This document shows positions 1-8,675 of a DNA stretch of 19,515 bases, in pieces (within the stretch, counting starts at the first letter, position 1; each line of letters begins with the position of its first letter). The stretch lies in contig NZ_JAGLBG010000049.1 in NCBI RefSeq assembly GCF_018260405.1, positions 1 through 19,515 on the forward strand. Reading direction: 5' to 3'. The translations under genes and the position numbers were made by a program. Below the pieces are notes generated by a model that was given only the letters and a program-made list of their open reading frames with translations, was not told where the DNA came from and did no database searches. Origin of the DNA: Deinococcus sp. (GTDB taxonomy: Bacteria; Deinococcota; Deinococci; Deinococcales; Deinococcaceae).

Positions 1-21
1 TATCCATTTGGACTGGCTTAG

Positions 22-2055
22 TTGACGTTTTTCGTGGCGTCTTACCCAAACTCGACTTCTCGTGCTGAGCAGTTACCATCGCAGATTCTGTGGCTGACCT
101 GGGGTGGGGGAACGAATGGAACTAACAATTCAGTTCTTGCCAATAATGACAGTACTACAGCAACGGTCTCAATTTATGGCGTGGATATGATCGTAACCTG
201 TAGCGTAGGTGGAATAAGTACCGGAGGTATTGCCTCCTATGCACCAGGGAATTGGAAAGATGACGGCCTTGACAATTTATACAACATCGGTGGTCTGGAT
301 ACGGCCAATACATTGGTAAATGGTATTAGGCATTGGACATACGGGGTGGCTAGCAACTTTTCCGTAACCTGCTCTGCTACTTTGGGCGGTAATCCTTACG
401 ACCTCCCCGGATTAGTGGTTGCTGACGCCGAGTCACTGGCTGCTGGAGAATATATCACGGCTACGGCGGATGGCACTTGGCAAGTGATGGAGCGCCTGAC
501 TTGTGGGGCAGCAGACTATAAAGGCGCTCTTTCAACTGATTCCAAGACCATTAATTTTTCTATACCGACTGGGGGGGACTGTAATCAAGTCAATGAATCA
601 GGGAGCGGTTCTAACGCAACGGCTATTGCTTTCCTGACCTTCAATCCTACAGCCTATACAGGTTTGAATCGCCAGTTTACTTTTGATGTAGGGATTAAGG
701 GTAATGGTATAACGGCGGTCGCTCTTGGAGTATTTGCCCCTTACCTTGATTCAGGAGACGCTCCAATCAGTTATGGCACAGTAGCTCATTTTTATCCACC
801 CGCTCTGACTCCTGATGGCCTTTCTGCGGGAACAACAGCCACTATTAGTGCCCCTAATTTTGCTATCAGCACTTTAAGTGACATTCCTACTACCAACAAA
901 TTGGGAAAAAAAGAAGATTCTGATGGATTCGGTCTAACTGGTAATGTAGGGGCGACTACAGACGATATAACTGGAACCGCTGATGAAGACAGCGTAGACG
1001 CTTCTGCTTTGCCCACCCTGAACAATAAAACTACGGGAACCTATACCGTTCCTGTGGCCTGCTCTGGTACGGGCACGGTCAAGGGCTGGATTGACTTTAA
1101 TATCAATGGCATCTTTGATACAACTGAGTCGGCGCAGGCAACTTGTGGTGGAGTTGTCTCTACGGTCAACCTCTCATTCCCAATACCGGCTGACATCAGA
1201 TCGGGCCAGTCTTATCTGCGAGTTCGCTACGCAACAAAGGCCATCGAATTGGACTCCCCTAAAGGGATTGCCACATCAGGCGAGGTTGAAGATCACGCGT
1301 TGAGTATCTATACCCAGATTACCCTTAACAAGACTTGGGGGGCCTTGGCCGTGACAGGCCATCAAGTGAATCTCAAGATTTCCGATGGCGGCCTAAGTAG
1401 CGCGCAGACTAAGACCGTTACGGCAAAAGTGCCTGATAATACTCAGGCGTTTGTTGTTGGTGGATCGTCAGTGACGGTGAGTGAGTCTGGTGGTCAAGTA
1501 GATGATTACCTGGCAAGCATTACTTGCAAAAAGGTTTCTGATGGTACAACGCTGGTGACAGGCGCGGTAGGTGCGACCAGTGCTAGCTTTATTGTTCCAC
1601 AAGATAGCAACATTGACTGCACGATTAACAACGAATTACGCTTGCCCAATGTGCCGCAAATGAAAAAGTATGTCCGCAATTTGCCCGGCGGCGCTTTCAC
1701 GACTGCTACTCAGGCTCTGCCCGACACTATTTTGCAATACTGTATTACCTTCCAAAATATGGGCAATGGGCCAGCCAAACAATTCAAGCTCACCGACGCC
1801 TTTCCAGCAAATACAATTGTGCCTTACCCTACGGGCAGTACCGATGCAGCCAAGTGGAACCTAACTTACTCGGCATCAGGCGCTGATTTAACGGGAGGAA
1901 CAATTGCCCCCACCGCCTCCACCTTGCCTGCGGGCGCGACTTTGACAGTTGGTTCTGTTGCCGGAACAAGTCAGGGCATCATTCTTGATCTTGGGGCCGC
2001 TGGGTTGCCCGCTGGCGGCACAGGCACCGTCTGTTTTGACGCCAAGATTAAGTAA
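22..2055 (+). pseudogene. CshA/GEVED-type secreted surface protein, 5' end disrupted
   Basis: Open frame of 677 codons resembling a large exported adhesin or surface protein. Residues about 20-235 look like a CshA-type non-repetitive domain (ILWLTWG near the start, then a GNWKDDGLDNLYNIGG motif). Residues about 242-430 look like a GEVED domain: it opens SGDAPISYGT, contains GWIDFNINGIFD and closes SGEVEDH. Residues about 432-540 form an Ig/SpaA-like module ending CTINNEL, and about 540-677 a DUF11-like module. There is no membrane anchor at the C-terminus. The frame opens at a TTG directly after an in-frame TAG at 19-21. The codons on both sides of that stop (FGLA, then LTFFVAS) read like the core and end of a signal peptide, so the export signal seems cut by a nonsense change. 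The window starts only 21 bases upstream, so an intact 5' end cannot be checked. Base composition is clearly lower in GC than the rest of the window. The domain calls are from memory of the families; the pseudogene call is inference. Confidence 0.6.
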
Positions 2056-2061
2056 GCGTTA

Positions 2062-2195
2062 TACGGATTCCGATTGATTCGGTGCAGTCCCGAATCAGTC
2101 CGAGCGGATGCGAGTGGGAACAACATACGGATTTCGCGGTATAGAGCCTCAGGCGGCGCTGTTCCGACTGTGGCGGAATGGAGCGGCAGTCCGTA
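2062..2195 (+). mobile_element. MITE-like repeat, copy A (134 bp)
   Basis: Non-coding element that begins TACGGATTCCG and ends CGGCAGTCCGTA, so its ends are imperfect inverted repeats. It is flanked by TTA on both sides (2059-2061 and 2196-2198), a 3-bp target duplication. It aligns along its whole length with the reverse complement of copy C (11235-11367) and, apart from a missing internal block, with copy B (6481-6578). It lies between the convergent surface-protein gene and glcF. The right-hand TTA is, on the minus strand, the TAA stop codon of glcF. It has no transposase, so it would have to be moved in trans. Confidence 0.85.
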
Positions 2196-3473
2196 TTACA
2201 ATTCCCCCCGATACGCCAAATCCAAAACCTCCACCGTGTGCATGACGGGTGCGGCACTGCCCTGCCGCCGCACATGGCTCTGAATCTGCGTGTGGCAGCC
2301 GATATTTCCGCTGGCAATCACGTCCGGCGTGGTGGACAGGATGTTTTTTGCCTTGCGCTGGCCCAACTGCGCGGCGAGTCCGGGCTGCTCAAGGTTGTAC
2401 GTTCCCGCTGAGCCACAGCACAGGTCGCCTTCGGGGATTTCGACCAGTTGCACGCCGGGAATCGCCCGCAGCAGTTCACGCGGCGCAGCCTTGATTTTCT
2501 GCGCGTGGGCAAGGTGACAGGCGTCGTGGTAAGCCACTTTCAGCGGCTGGCGCGTGGGCATCATAGGCTGTAATTCACCGTCTCGCAGGAGCCCCGCCAG
2601 GTACTGACTGATGTCCTGCACCTTCGCGGCAAACGCTTTAGCCTGCGCCTCGTCGGGAAGGCCATGCAGGATTACCGGATATTCCTTGAGGCCCGCGCCG
2701 CATCCCGCTGCGTTGCTTAGGATCGCGTCGTAGTCGTCTGGGTTGAACGCAGCCAGATTCTGGCGCACCAGACTCAGCGCCTCGTCTCTGGCCCCAGTGT
2801 GCAGAGCCGCCGCGCCGCAACAGCCCTGACCCTCTGGAAGAACCACCTCAATGCCGTTGCGGGCAAGTACACGCAAAGTCGCTGCGTTAAAGTTCGGCGC
2901 TAAGGCCTGCTGAGCGCACCCCACCAGGAACGCCACCCGGCCCCGGCGCACGCCCCGCGCGGGCGTGAAGGCGGCGCTGGGCTGCATCGCCGGAACGTGC
3001 TCGGGCAGCAAATCCAGCGGGCTTTTTAGGGCGGCAGGCAGCGCGGGCGCGAGCGGTTTGGCGTACTGGCCCACGCGGGCGGCCACGCTGAACAGTTTGG
3101 GCGCGGGCAGGGCCTTTAAAATGGCAAAGCGTTTGGCGCGGTCAAAGGGCGTGCGCTGGCGCTTTGGTTCGCTCCAACCGCGAAAACTGGTAATCAGTTC
3201 GCCGTAGGGGACCCCACTGGGGCAGGCGGTCACGCAGCCCTGACAGCCCAGGCAGCGGTCCAGGTGCGGCGCGGCGTCCATCAGAGGCAAGCCGCCCTCC
3301 AGCACCTCTTTCATCAGCACAATGCGCCCGCGTGGGCTGTCCATCTCGTCGCCCAGCAGCGCGTAGGTGGGGCAGGCAGGCAGGCAAAAGCCGCAGTGCA
3401 CGCAGGCGTCAATGGCGTGGGCCATCACCTCCCCCTGGGGGCCGAGTTGCAAGACGGGGATGTCGTGGTTCAT
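2196..3473 (-). CDS. glcF: Glycolate oxidase iron-sulfur subunit GlcF
   Basis: Iron-sulfur subunit of the membrane-associated glycolate oxidase (GlcDEF), which oxidises glycolate to glyoxylate and passes electrons on to quinone. Two ferredoxin-type 4Fe-4S motifs are visible: Cys24, 27, 30 and 34 (CVHCGFCLPACP) and Cys74, 77, 80 and 84 (CLGCQGCVTACP). Two CCG-type cysteine-rich domains follow, with GQGCCGAAALHTG and, further on, HDACHLAHA and GDLCCGSAGTYN. The protein is 425 aa from the chosen start, close to the usual size of about 400. A longer in-frame ATG exists at 3644, but the start at 3473 (MNHDIPVLQL) leads straight into the first cluster. It also has TATCCT six bases upstream, a leaderless promoter layout. 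glcD and glcE are not in the window. The stop codon coincides with the target duplication of repeat copy A. A heterodisulfide-reductase-like or lactate-utilisation subunit is a less likely alternative. Confidence 0.9.
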   Translation of the reverse strand: MNHDIPVLQLGPQGEVMAHAIDACVHCGFCLPACPTYALLGDEMDSPRGRIVLMKEVLEGGLPLMDAAPHLDRCLGCQGCVTACPSGVPYGELITSFRGWSEPKRQRTPFDRAKRFAILKALPAPKLFSVAARVGQYAKPLAPALPAALKSPLDLLPEHVPAMQPSAAFTPARGVRRGRVAFLVGCAQQALAPNFNAATLRVLARNGIEVVLPEGQGCCGAAALHTGARDEALSLVRQNLAAFNPDDYDAILSNAAGCGAGLKEYPVILHGLPDEAQAKAFAAKVQDISQYLAGLLRDGELQPMMPTRQPLKVAYHDACHLAHAQKIKAAPRELLRAIPGVQLVEIPEGDLCCGSAGTYNLEQPGLAAQLGQRKAKNILSTTPDVIASGNIGCHTQIQSHVRRQGSAAPVMHTVEVLDLAYRGEL

Positions 3474-3479
3474 GGAGAA

Positions 3480-3485
3480 AGGATA
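3480..3485 (-). promoter_or_regulatory. -10 box of a leaderless promoter, glcF
   Basis: On the minus strand TATCCT is followed by six bases (ttctcc) and then ATG at 3473. This TANNNT-N6-7-start arrangement matches the leaderless promoters described in Deinococcus. It also supports the shorter glcF start over the upstream ATG at 3644. Confidence 0.6.
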
Positions 3486-3795
3486 GGGCGGGTGGGCAGA
3501 GCGAAATGGGGGAGAGATAGGGGAGTTCAGGGCTATGCTGGGCTGCGGCCCCTTCGCCTTGCCCTGCTTAGCCACAAGGCCCCCGCCTTTGGCACGAAAG
3601 CCTACCAGCAGGTGCGCCAGCTTTTGCCGCCCGGACGACCTCACAGGGCTTACCTTGCCAGCGACTTTAAGCGACTGGGAGCATCTTTATGCTCAGCGCG
3701 AGTTTTACGCGGGCGCAGCTGGGAGCGGAAGTACCGGGCCAGGCGCAGCGGCCTCTTGGTATGACCAAGCTGACTTTGCCCGAACGCGGCCCTGA
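3486..3795. other. Intergenic stretch without a recognised gene
   Basis: This lies between the divergent genes glcF and the c-di-AMP receptor. Short open frames exist: an 86-codon plus-strand frame from 3535, and an N-terminal extension of glcF on the minus strand. None has a recognisable domain, a ribosome binding site or a leaderless box of its own. The section around 3535-3620 is rich in short GC blocks and could be a dispersed deinococcal repeat or the remains of a gene. I cannot tell which from one copy. Confidence 0.4.
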
Positions 3796-3801
3796 TAGTC
3801 T
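3796..3801 (+). promoter_or_regulatory. -10 box of a leaderless promoter, c-di-AMP receptor gene
   Basis: TAGTCT is followed by six bases (ctgcac) and the ATG at 3808. There is no Shine-Dalgarno sequence in those six bases. No convincing -35 hexamer is seen at 16-18 bp. Confidence 0.6.
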
Positions 3802-3807
3802 CTGCAC

Positions 3808-4137
<330 letters not shown>

Positions 4138-4159
4138 TACCAGTTGCTGGGGGCTGGCC

Positions 4160-5512
4160 TCAGCGTTGCCTGGGTACCAGGTGCAGCAGGGCGTGCGCCA
4201 GCGCCTCGGGATCGTGCCGGGCGGTGCCGGTTTGCAGCAGCGGCGCTGGCCTCACGCGGCTGCGCAGGTCGTGGTCGGCGCCTTCCAGGTCAAGCATCTC
4301 GGCTCCCTCGGCGCGGTAGCGGCTAAGCACTGCTGGTTCCAGGGGGGCGCTGTTCATCAAAACGGCGTCGGGGGCGCGGCCCAGGTGGTGCGTAACGGCC
4401 TGCATATGGTCGCTGAGGGTAAAGCCGGTGGTTTCGCCTGGCTCGGTCATGATCGAGGCGACGTAAATCACCGGGGCCGCCGACTGACGCACCGCTCTGG
4501 CAATTTCGGGTACCAGCAACGCCGGAATGATGCTGGTAAAGAGGCTTCCCGGCCCCAGCACGATCATCTCGGCGTCGCGAATGGCCTCAATGACCTGGGG
4601 CAATGCGGGCAAGGCGGGCGGGTCGAGGGCCACGCGGGTAATGCGGGCGTCCCGAACCTGGGAGGCAAATTTGCTTTCGCCGCGTATGGTGCGCCCGTCG
4701 CTCAGGTGCGCCACCAGCGTGGGCGGCTGGGTGGTCGAGGGATACACCGCGCCGCGCACACGCAGAACTTCGTGAATGTCTTGCATGGCGGTGCCCAGGC
4801 CACCCTGCTCCTCGCTGAGGGTCGCCAGCATCAGGTTGCCGAAGGTGTGGCCCTCGATGCCTTCGCCGCGCCCAAACCGGTGCAGCAGCAGCCGCGCCAG
4901 CACTGGGCTATCGGACAGGGCTGCGTAGCAGTCGGTCAGGTCGCCGGGGGCTACCATATCCAGCGCCTCGCGCAGCCGCCCGCTGCTGCCGCCGTCGTCG
5001 GCCACCGTGACAATCGCCGTGAGGTTGCCGCTGTATTTTTTCAGGCCGCTCAGCAGGTTCGACAGCCCCGTGCCGCCGCCCACCGCGACGATATGTGGCC
5101 CACGCGCCAGGTTGCGCCGCTCGTAGATCACGTCCACGGCGGCGCTGGGCAGCATCCCGGTGCCGCGCAGCATCGAGCGGTTGAGCATGGTCACGGCGTA
5201 CAGCGCCCCACAAACCGCCAGCAGCATAACCACCGCCCCGGTAAAGTGCAGCGGCAGCACGTTGGGGTCGGCAAAGTGGTTAAGCCACAAAATCCAGCGC
5301 GTGGCGATCACATGAAAAGGCCCGGTCCAGGTGAAGTGCAAAAACCCCACCGCGCCGATCAGGGTACACACCACGAACAGGCTGATCCAGCGCTTGATGC
5401 CCATGCCCGGCGTCATCCAGATGCGGGCGCGGCGCTGCGCCTCCTGACCGCGCACCATAGCCCGGTCGGTCACCGAATCGCCGGGGTGGTCGGGCGGTGT
5501 GGGCAGGCTCAT
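4160..5512 (-). CDS. yvcK: YvcK/CofD-like gluconeogenesis factor with N-terminal membrane segments
   Basis: UPF0052/YvcK protein of the CofD-like superfamily. In Bacillus and Listeria it is needed for growth on gluconeogenic carbon sources, binds UDP-sugars and influences cell-wall synthesis. The conserved core starts with a nucleotide-binding loop GGGTGLS at residues 145-151, followed by VTVADDGGSSGRLR at 168-181. Later family motifs are GHTFGNLMLA and VLGPGSLFTSIIP. At 450 aa it is about 120 residues longer than typical YvcK. The extra N-terminal part holds two predicted membrane helices, about residues 41-62 and 86-110, so the enzyme-like domain is probably tethered to the inner face of the membrane. 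Its ATG overlaps the rapZ TGA (ATGA), implying translational coupling. In many bacteria whiA follows yvcK; here the next gene is convergent. Confidence 0.88.
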   Translation of the reverse strand: MSLPTPPDHPGDSVTDRAMVRGQEAQRRARIWMTPGMGIKRWISLFVVCTLIGAVGFLHFTWTGPFHVIATRWILWLNHFADPNVLPLHFTGAVVMLLAVCGALYAVTMLNRSMLRGTGMLPSAAVDVIYERRNLARGPHIVAVGGGTGLSNLLSGLKKYSGNLTAIVTVADDGGSSGRLREALDMVAPGDLTDCYAALSDSPVLARLLLHRFGRGEGIEGHTFGNLMLATLSEEQGGLGTAMQDIHEVLRVRGAVYPSTTQPPTLVAHLSDGRTIRGESKFASQVRDARITRVALDPPALPALPQVIEAIRDAEMIVLGPGSLFTSIIPALLVPEIARAVRQSAAPVIYVASIMTEPGETTGFTLSDHMQAVTHHLGRAPDAVLMNSAPLEPAVLSRYRAEGAEMLDLEGADHDLRSRVRPAPLLQTGTARHDPEALAHALLHLVPRQR

Positions 5513-6351
5513 GCCACTTCTGGGGAGGTCATGTCGCGGTGGTCGGTAATACTGACGTTGAGTGCGCCCAGGTCGCGGGTCAGGCGATCGGCCACGGCTA
5601 CGCTGCGGTGCTGCCCCCCCGTGCAGCCCACCGCCACCGTGTACCCGTGCCGCCCGGTGCCGCGTGCTCGCTGCGCCGAGAGTTCTACGAAGTGCCGCAC
5701 TTGCGCGTAGAACTCTTCCGATTCGGGGCTGCCGAACACGTAGTTTGCCACCGCCGGGTTCAGGCCGTTTTCCTCACGCAGGGACGGGTCGTAAAACGGG
5801 TTGGGTAGCGAGCGCACATCCACCACCAGATCAGCGTCGCGGGGCGGGGCGTGCTTGAAGCCGAAACTGACCAGCCGCAGCATAAAATCATGTTCCAGTC
5901 GGAACATTTGCAGCACGCGCTCGGACAGTTCCTTGGCGGTGGTTCTGGTCGTGTCGATCACGCTGTCAGCCAGGGCACGCATCGGGGCGAGCAGTTCGCG
6001 CTCCTTGGCAAAGTCCACCATCAGGTTCTCGCCCAGGGGGTGTTCGCGCCGCGAGAGGTTGTAGCGCCCCAGCAACACCTGCGCGTCGGCCTCCAGAAAC
6101 AGCACGAACAGTTCCTCGCGTTTGTGCTTGAGCCGGATATAACTGGACTCTAGCGCGGGCAAAAATTCGCGGGTGCGGGCGTCGGTGCTGACCGCCACGC
6201 GCGGCAAGCCCTGCACCTCGGCCAGATCATGCATTGATCCCCACAGCTCGGGTGGCAGGTTGTCGGTGATAAAAAATCCGGCGTCTTCCAGGGTACGCAG
6301 CACGGTGCTCTTGCCACTCCCAGAAAGGCCCGAAACGATGACGAACGGCAT
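5509..6351 (-). CDS. rapZ: RapZ/YvcJ family nucleotide-binding protein (RNase adapter)
   Basis: P-loop protein of the RapZ/YvcJ family. In E. coli RapZ senses glucosamine-6-phosphate and directs RNase E to the GlmZ small RNA; in Gram-positives YvcJ binds and hydrolyses nucleotides. Visible motifs are a Walker A loop GLSGSGKS close to the N-terminus, VLFLEAD as a candidate Walker B strand, SRREHPL, and the C-terminal family signature VAVGCTGGQHRSVAVAD followed by HRD. It is 280 aa from the chosen ATG at 6351. A GTG two codons upstream (6357) is in frame, but TAGACT at 6358-6363 lies exactly six bases before the ATG, which favours 6351 as a leaderless start. It is the first gene of a rapZ-yvcK operon. 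The E. coli target glmZ is not expected in this phylum, so the RNA-adapter role is unproven here. Confidence 0.9.
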   Translation of the reverse strand: MPFVIVSGLSGSGKSTVLRTLEDAGFFITDNLPPELWGSMHDLAEVQGLPRVAVSTDARTREFLPALESSYIRLKHKREELFVLFLEADAQVLLGRYNLSRREHPLGENLMVDFAKERELLAPMRALADSVIDTTRTTAKELSERVLQMFRLEHDFMLRLVSFGFKHAPPRDADLVVDVRSLPNPFYDPSLREENGLNPAVANYVFGSPESEEFYAQVRHFVELSAQRARGTGRHGYTVAVGCTGGQHRSVAVADRLTRDLGALNVSITDHRDMTSPEVA

Positions 6352-6357
6352 ATGCAC

Positions 6358-6363
6358 AGTCTA
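6358..6363 (-). promoter_or_regulatory. -10 box of a leaderless promoter, rapZ-yvcK
   Basis: On the minus strand TAGACT is followed by gtgcat and then the ATG at 6351. If transcription starts about 6-7 bases after the box, the mRNA begins at the ATG. The GTG at 6357 would then lie at or ahead of the transcription start. Confidence 0.6.
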
Positions 6364-6452
6364 AGCCGTCAGGGGAAGAGGCGACGCGACTGCTTTTTGC
6401 GCCCAGCCCGGCCCGCTTTACTCTGAGAGCCTTTTGCCGCCCCCACACCGCG

Positions 6453-6476
6453 AAAAGCCCCAGCATCCGCCGGGGC
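6453..6476 (-). terminator. Intrinsic terminator of metG
   Basis: Read on the minus strand, an 8-bp stem pairs 6476-6469 with 6464-6457, with one G-U pair and a 4-base loop. It is followed at once by TTTT (6456-6453). It lies 120 bases after the metG stop codon, with repeat copy B in between. The element therefore seems to have landed between the gene and its terminator. Confidence 0.7.
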
Positions 6477-6480
6477 CTTA

Positions 6481-6578
6481 TACGGACTGCGCTCCATACC
6501 GCCCAGTCCGTATGTTGTTCCTAATCGCGTCCGCTCGGATTGATTTGGGATGGCACCGAAATCAACCGGCAGTCCGTA
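6481..6578 (-). mobile_element. MITE-like repeat, copy B (98 bp, internally deleted)
   Basis: Reverse-oriented, shorter relative of copies A and C. Its ends TACGGACTGC and CAGTCCGTA are inverted repeats. It keeps the central block AATCAATCCGAGCGGA and GGAACAACATACGG but lacks about 35 bp found near the right-hand end of the longer copies. The flanking triplets are TTA (6478-6480) and GTA (6579-6581), a duplication with one mismatch, which fits an older insertion. It lies between the metG stop codon and the metG terminator. Confidence 0.8.
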
Positions 6579-6596
6579 GTAGGCAGTCCAGGTGCG

Positions 6597-8609
6597 TTAG
6601 CGGACCTTCGTTCCACTCGGCAAGTCCAGCCCCGTGCCGACCAGATCGAGATTTCCCTCGGCATCTTCAGCGGCGAGAATCATGCCCTGAGACTCGATCC
6701 CGCGCAGCTTGGCAGGCTTGAGGTTGGCGACCAGCACCACCTTGCGGCCCACCAGGTCGGCAGGCTCGTACCACTTGCGAATCCCGCTAACCACCGTGCG
6801 CGTCTCGTTGCCCAGTTTGACGGTCAGCTTGAGCAGCTTGTCGGCCTTCTCGACGGCTTCACACGCCACTACTTCGGCAATCCGCAGGTCTATGCGGGCA
6901 AAGTCATCAATGGAAATCAGGCCATCGTCTGCGGCAGGCTGGGCGACCTCAGTTGTGGGAGTCGCCACCGCTTCGGCTGCTTTCGGGGCAGGGGAAGCTT
7001 TCGGGGCAGGGGGGGCCACGGTTTTTTTGCCTTTTGGGGCGGGGGCTTCGGTCACTTCGCCGGGCTTGGGTTCGGGCTTAGGAAACAAGATCGCGCCGCC
7101 CTGTACCCTTGTTCCGGCAGGCAGCAGGCCCCAGGCCGCTTCCAGGCGGTAGGTCTGCGACCCCAGCCCCAATTGGGCGCGGAGTTCTTTGGCCTTGCTG
7201 GGAATCACGGCTTCCAGTGCCACGCTCGCCACCCGCAGGCCCTCGGCGGCGGTGTACAGCACAGTGTCCAGACGGTTCTGAGTCTCGTCCGACTTCGCCA
7301 GATTCCAGGGCGCACTCTCGGCGATGTAGCGGTTGAGGTCGCGCACGAATTCCATCGCGGCGTCAATCGCCATGTTGATCTTGAGGTCGTCTACCAGCCC
7401 CAGCACCTTGCCAGGCAGGGTGCGGGCAGCCTTTTCGATCTCGTGTTCGCGCTCTGTCTTCTCGTTGCTAGCGGGGACTACGCCGCCACGGTACTTGTCG
7501 ATCATGCTGATCGTGCGCGAGAGCAAGTTGCCCAGGTCGTTGGCCAGATCGCTGTTCAGGCGGGCGTTCAAGATACCCTCACCGAAAGGGCTGTCGGCGC
7601 TGAGGCTCGCTTCCCGCAGCAGCGCGTAGCGGATAGCGTCGGTAGGATGATCCTTGACCAGTTGCTCGGGGTCAATGGCGTTGCCTAGCGATTTGCCCAT
7701 CTTGCGCCCGTCCTCGGCCAGGATGTGGCTGTGCACCACCAGGCGGCGGTACACGGGCAGCCCGGCGGCTTTCAGCATCGTCGGCCAGAACACGGCGTGC
7801 GGCTTGAGGATGTCCTTGCCGATCACGTGCCAGGTTTTTCCAATGACGCTTTCGCTCTGGCCGTGGCTCAGCGGCCCCGAGATGTAGTTAAGCAGCGCGT
7901 CGAACCACACGTAGGTTACGTGATCAGCGTCCCAGGGCAGTTCGATGCCCCAGGGCACCCGGTTTTTCGGGCGGCTAATGCTGAGGTCACCAATGGGTTC
8001 CTTCAGCATTTCCAGCACCTCGTTGCGGTAACCGGCGGGCTGAATCAGCTCGGGGTGCTGCTCCAGGTACTCCAGCAGCCAGGACTGGTACTTTCCCATC
8101 TTGAAAAAGTAGTTGGCCTCGCGGCGCAGCTCGGGGGCGTCTCTGTCGCCGGGATAGCGGCGCACGCCGTCCGGCCCTTCGACCAGTTCCTTTTCGGTGA
8201 CGTAGCGCTCTGCCCCCACCGAGTACAGGCCCTCGTACTCGGCAAAATAGATGTCGCCTGTGTCGTAGACCCGTTGAAGCACCTCTTGCACATACCGTTT
8301 GTGGCGCCCCTCGGTGGTCCGGATAAAGTCGTCATAACTTAGCCCCAGCTTGTCCCATAGCCCCCGAAAGGCGTTGTTACTCAGGTTGTCGGCAAACTGC
8401 TGCGGTGTGACCCCGGCCTGCGCCGCCAGCTTGACAATGCGCTCACCATGTTCGTCGGTGCCGGTCAGAAAGTGCACATTCTTTCCTGCCAGCCGCATAT
8501 ACCGGGCGATGGCGTCGGTCAAGATCTTCTCGTAGACGTGACCGACATGGGGCGGGCCAGTCAGGTAATCAATGGCGGTCGTAATAAAAAACTCGTTATC
8601 TTGTGGCAT
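6597..8609 (-). CDS. metG: Methionyl-tRNA synthetase
   Basis: Class I aminoacyl-tRNA synthetase that charges tRNA-Met. The HIGH signature appears as HVGH within TGPPHVGHVYEKIL near the N-terminus. The KMSKS loop appears as KMGKS in GRKMGKSLGN. The region that carries the zinc-binding cysteines in Thermus-type enzymes (around LYSVGAERYVTEKEL) has none, so this is a zinc-free form. After the anticodon-binding helical domain comes a Pro/Ala/Lys-rich linker of about 45 residues. A C-terminal tRNA-binding OB domain (about residues 565-670, from DFARIDLRIAEVV) follows, as in dimeric long-form MetRS. Total length is 670 aa. The ATG has a Shine-Dalgarno sequence, AGGGAG, eight bases upstream, unlike many neighbours that look leaderless. 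The long 5' region is rich in hairpins and has a terminator-like attenuator. Confidence 0.96.
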   Translation of the reverse strand: MPQDNEFFITTAIDYLTGPPHVGHVYEKILTDAIARYMRLAGKNVHFLTGTDEHGERIVKLAAQAGVTPQQFADNLSNNAFRGLWDKLGLSYDDFIRTTEGRHKRYVQEVLQRVYDTGDIYFAEYEGLYSVGAERYVTEKELVEGPDGVRRYPGDRDAPELRREANYFFKMGKYQSWLLEYLEQHPELIQPAGYRNEVLEMLKEPIGDLSISRPKNRVPWGIELPWDADHVTYVWFDALLNYISGPLSHGQSESVIGKTWHVIGKDILKPHAVFWPTMLKAAGLPVYRRLVVHSHILAEDGRKMGKSLGNAIDPEQLVKDHPTDAIRYALLREASLSADSPFGEGILNARLNSDLANDLGNLLSRTISMIDKYRGGVVPASNEKTEREHEIEKAARTLPGKVLGLVDDLKINMAIDAAMEFVRDLNRYIAESAPWNLAKSDETQNRLDTVLYTAAEGLRVASVALEAVIPSKAKELRAQLGLGSQTYRLEAAWGLLPAGTRVQGGAILFPKPEPKPGEVTEAPAPKGKKTVAPPAPKASPAPKAAEAVATPTTEVAQPAADDGLISIDDFARIDLRIAEVVACEAVEKADKLLKLTVKLGNETRTVVSGIRKWYEPADLVGRKVVLVANLKPAKLRGIESQGMILAAEDAEGNLDLVGTGLDLPSGTKVR

Positions 8610-8617
8610 ATCTCGTG

Positions 8618-8623
8618 CTCCCT
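8618..8623 (-). promoter_or_regulatory. Ribosome binding site of metG
   Basis: AGGGAG on the minus strand, eight bases before the ATG at 8609. It shows that metG is translated from a leadered mRNA, which fits the structured upstream region. Confidence 0.7.
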
Positions 8624-8675
8624 TTCCGCCGCAGGCTCTAATGAGGGGCCGGACGGATAAACTCCCTCAGAATAC

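Noticed and set aside
6505..6545. Shared peptide MLFLIASARID / MLFLLASARID in two short open frames (also near 11302)
   Set aside because: The similarity comes from repeat copies B and C being read in the same frame. It is not a conserved small protein.
6540..7688. 382-codon open frame on the plus strand across the end of metG
   Set aside because: It is antisense to metG, starts inside repeat copy B and has no domain.
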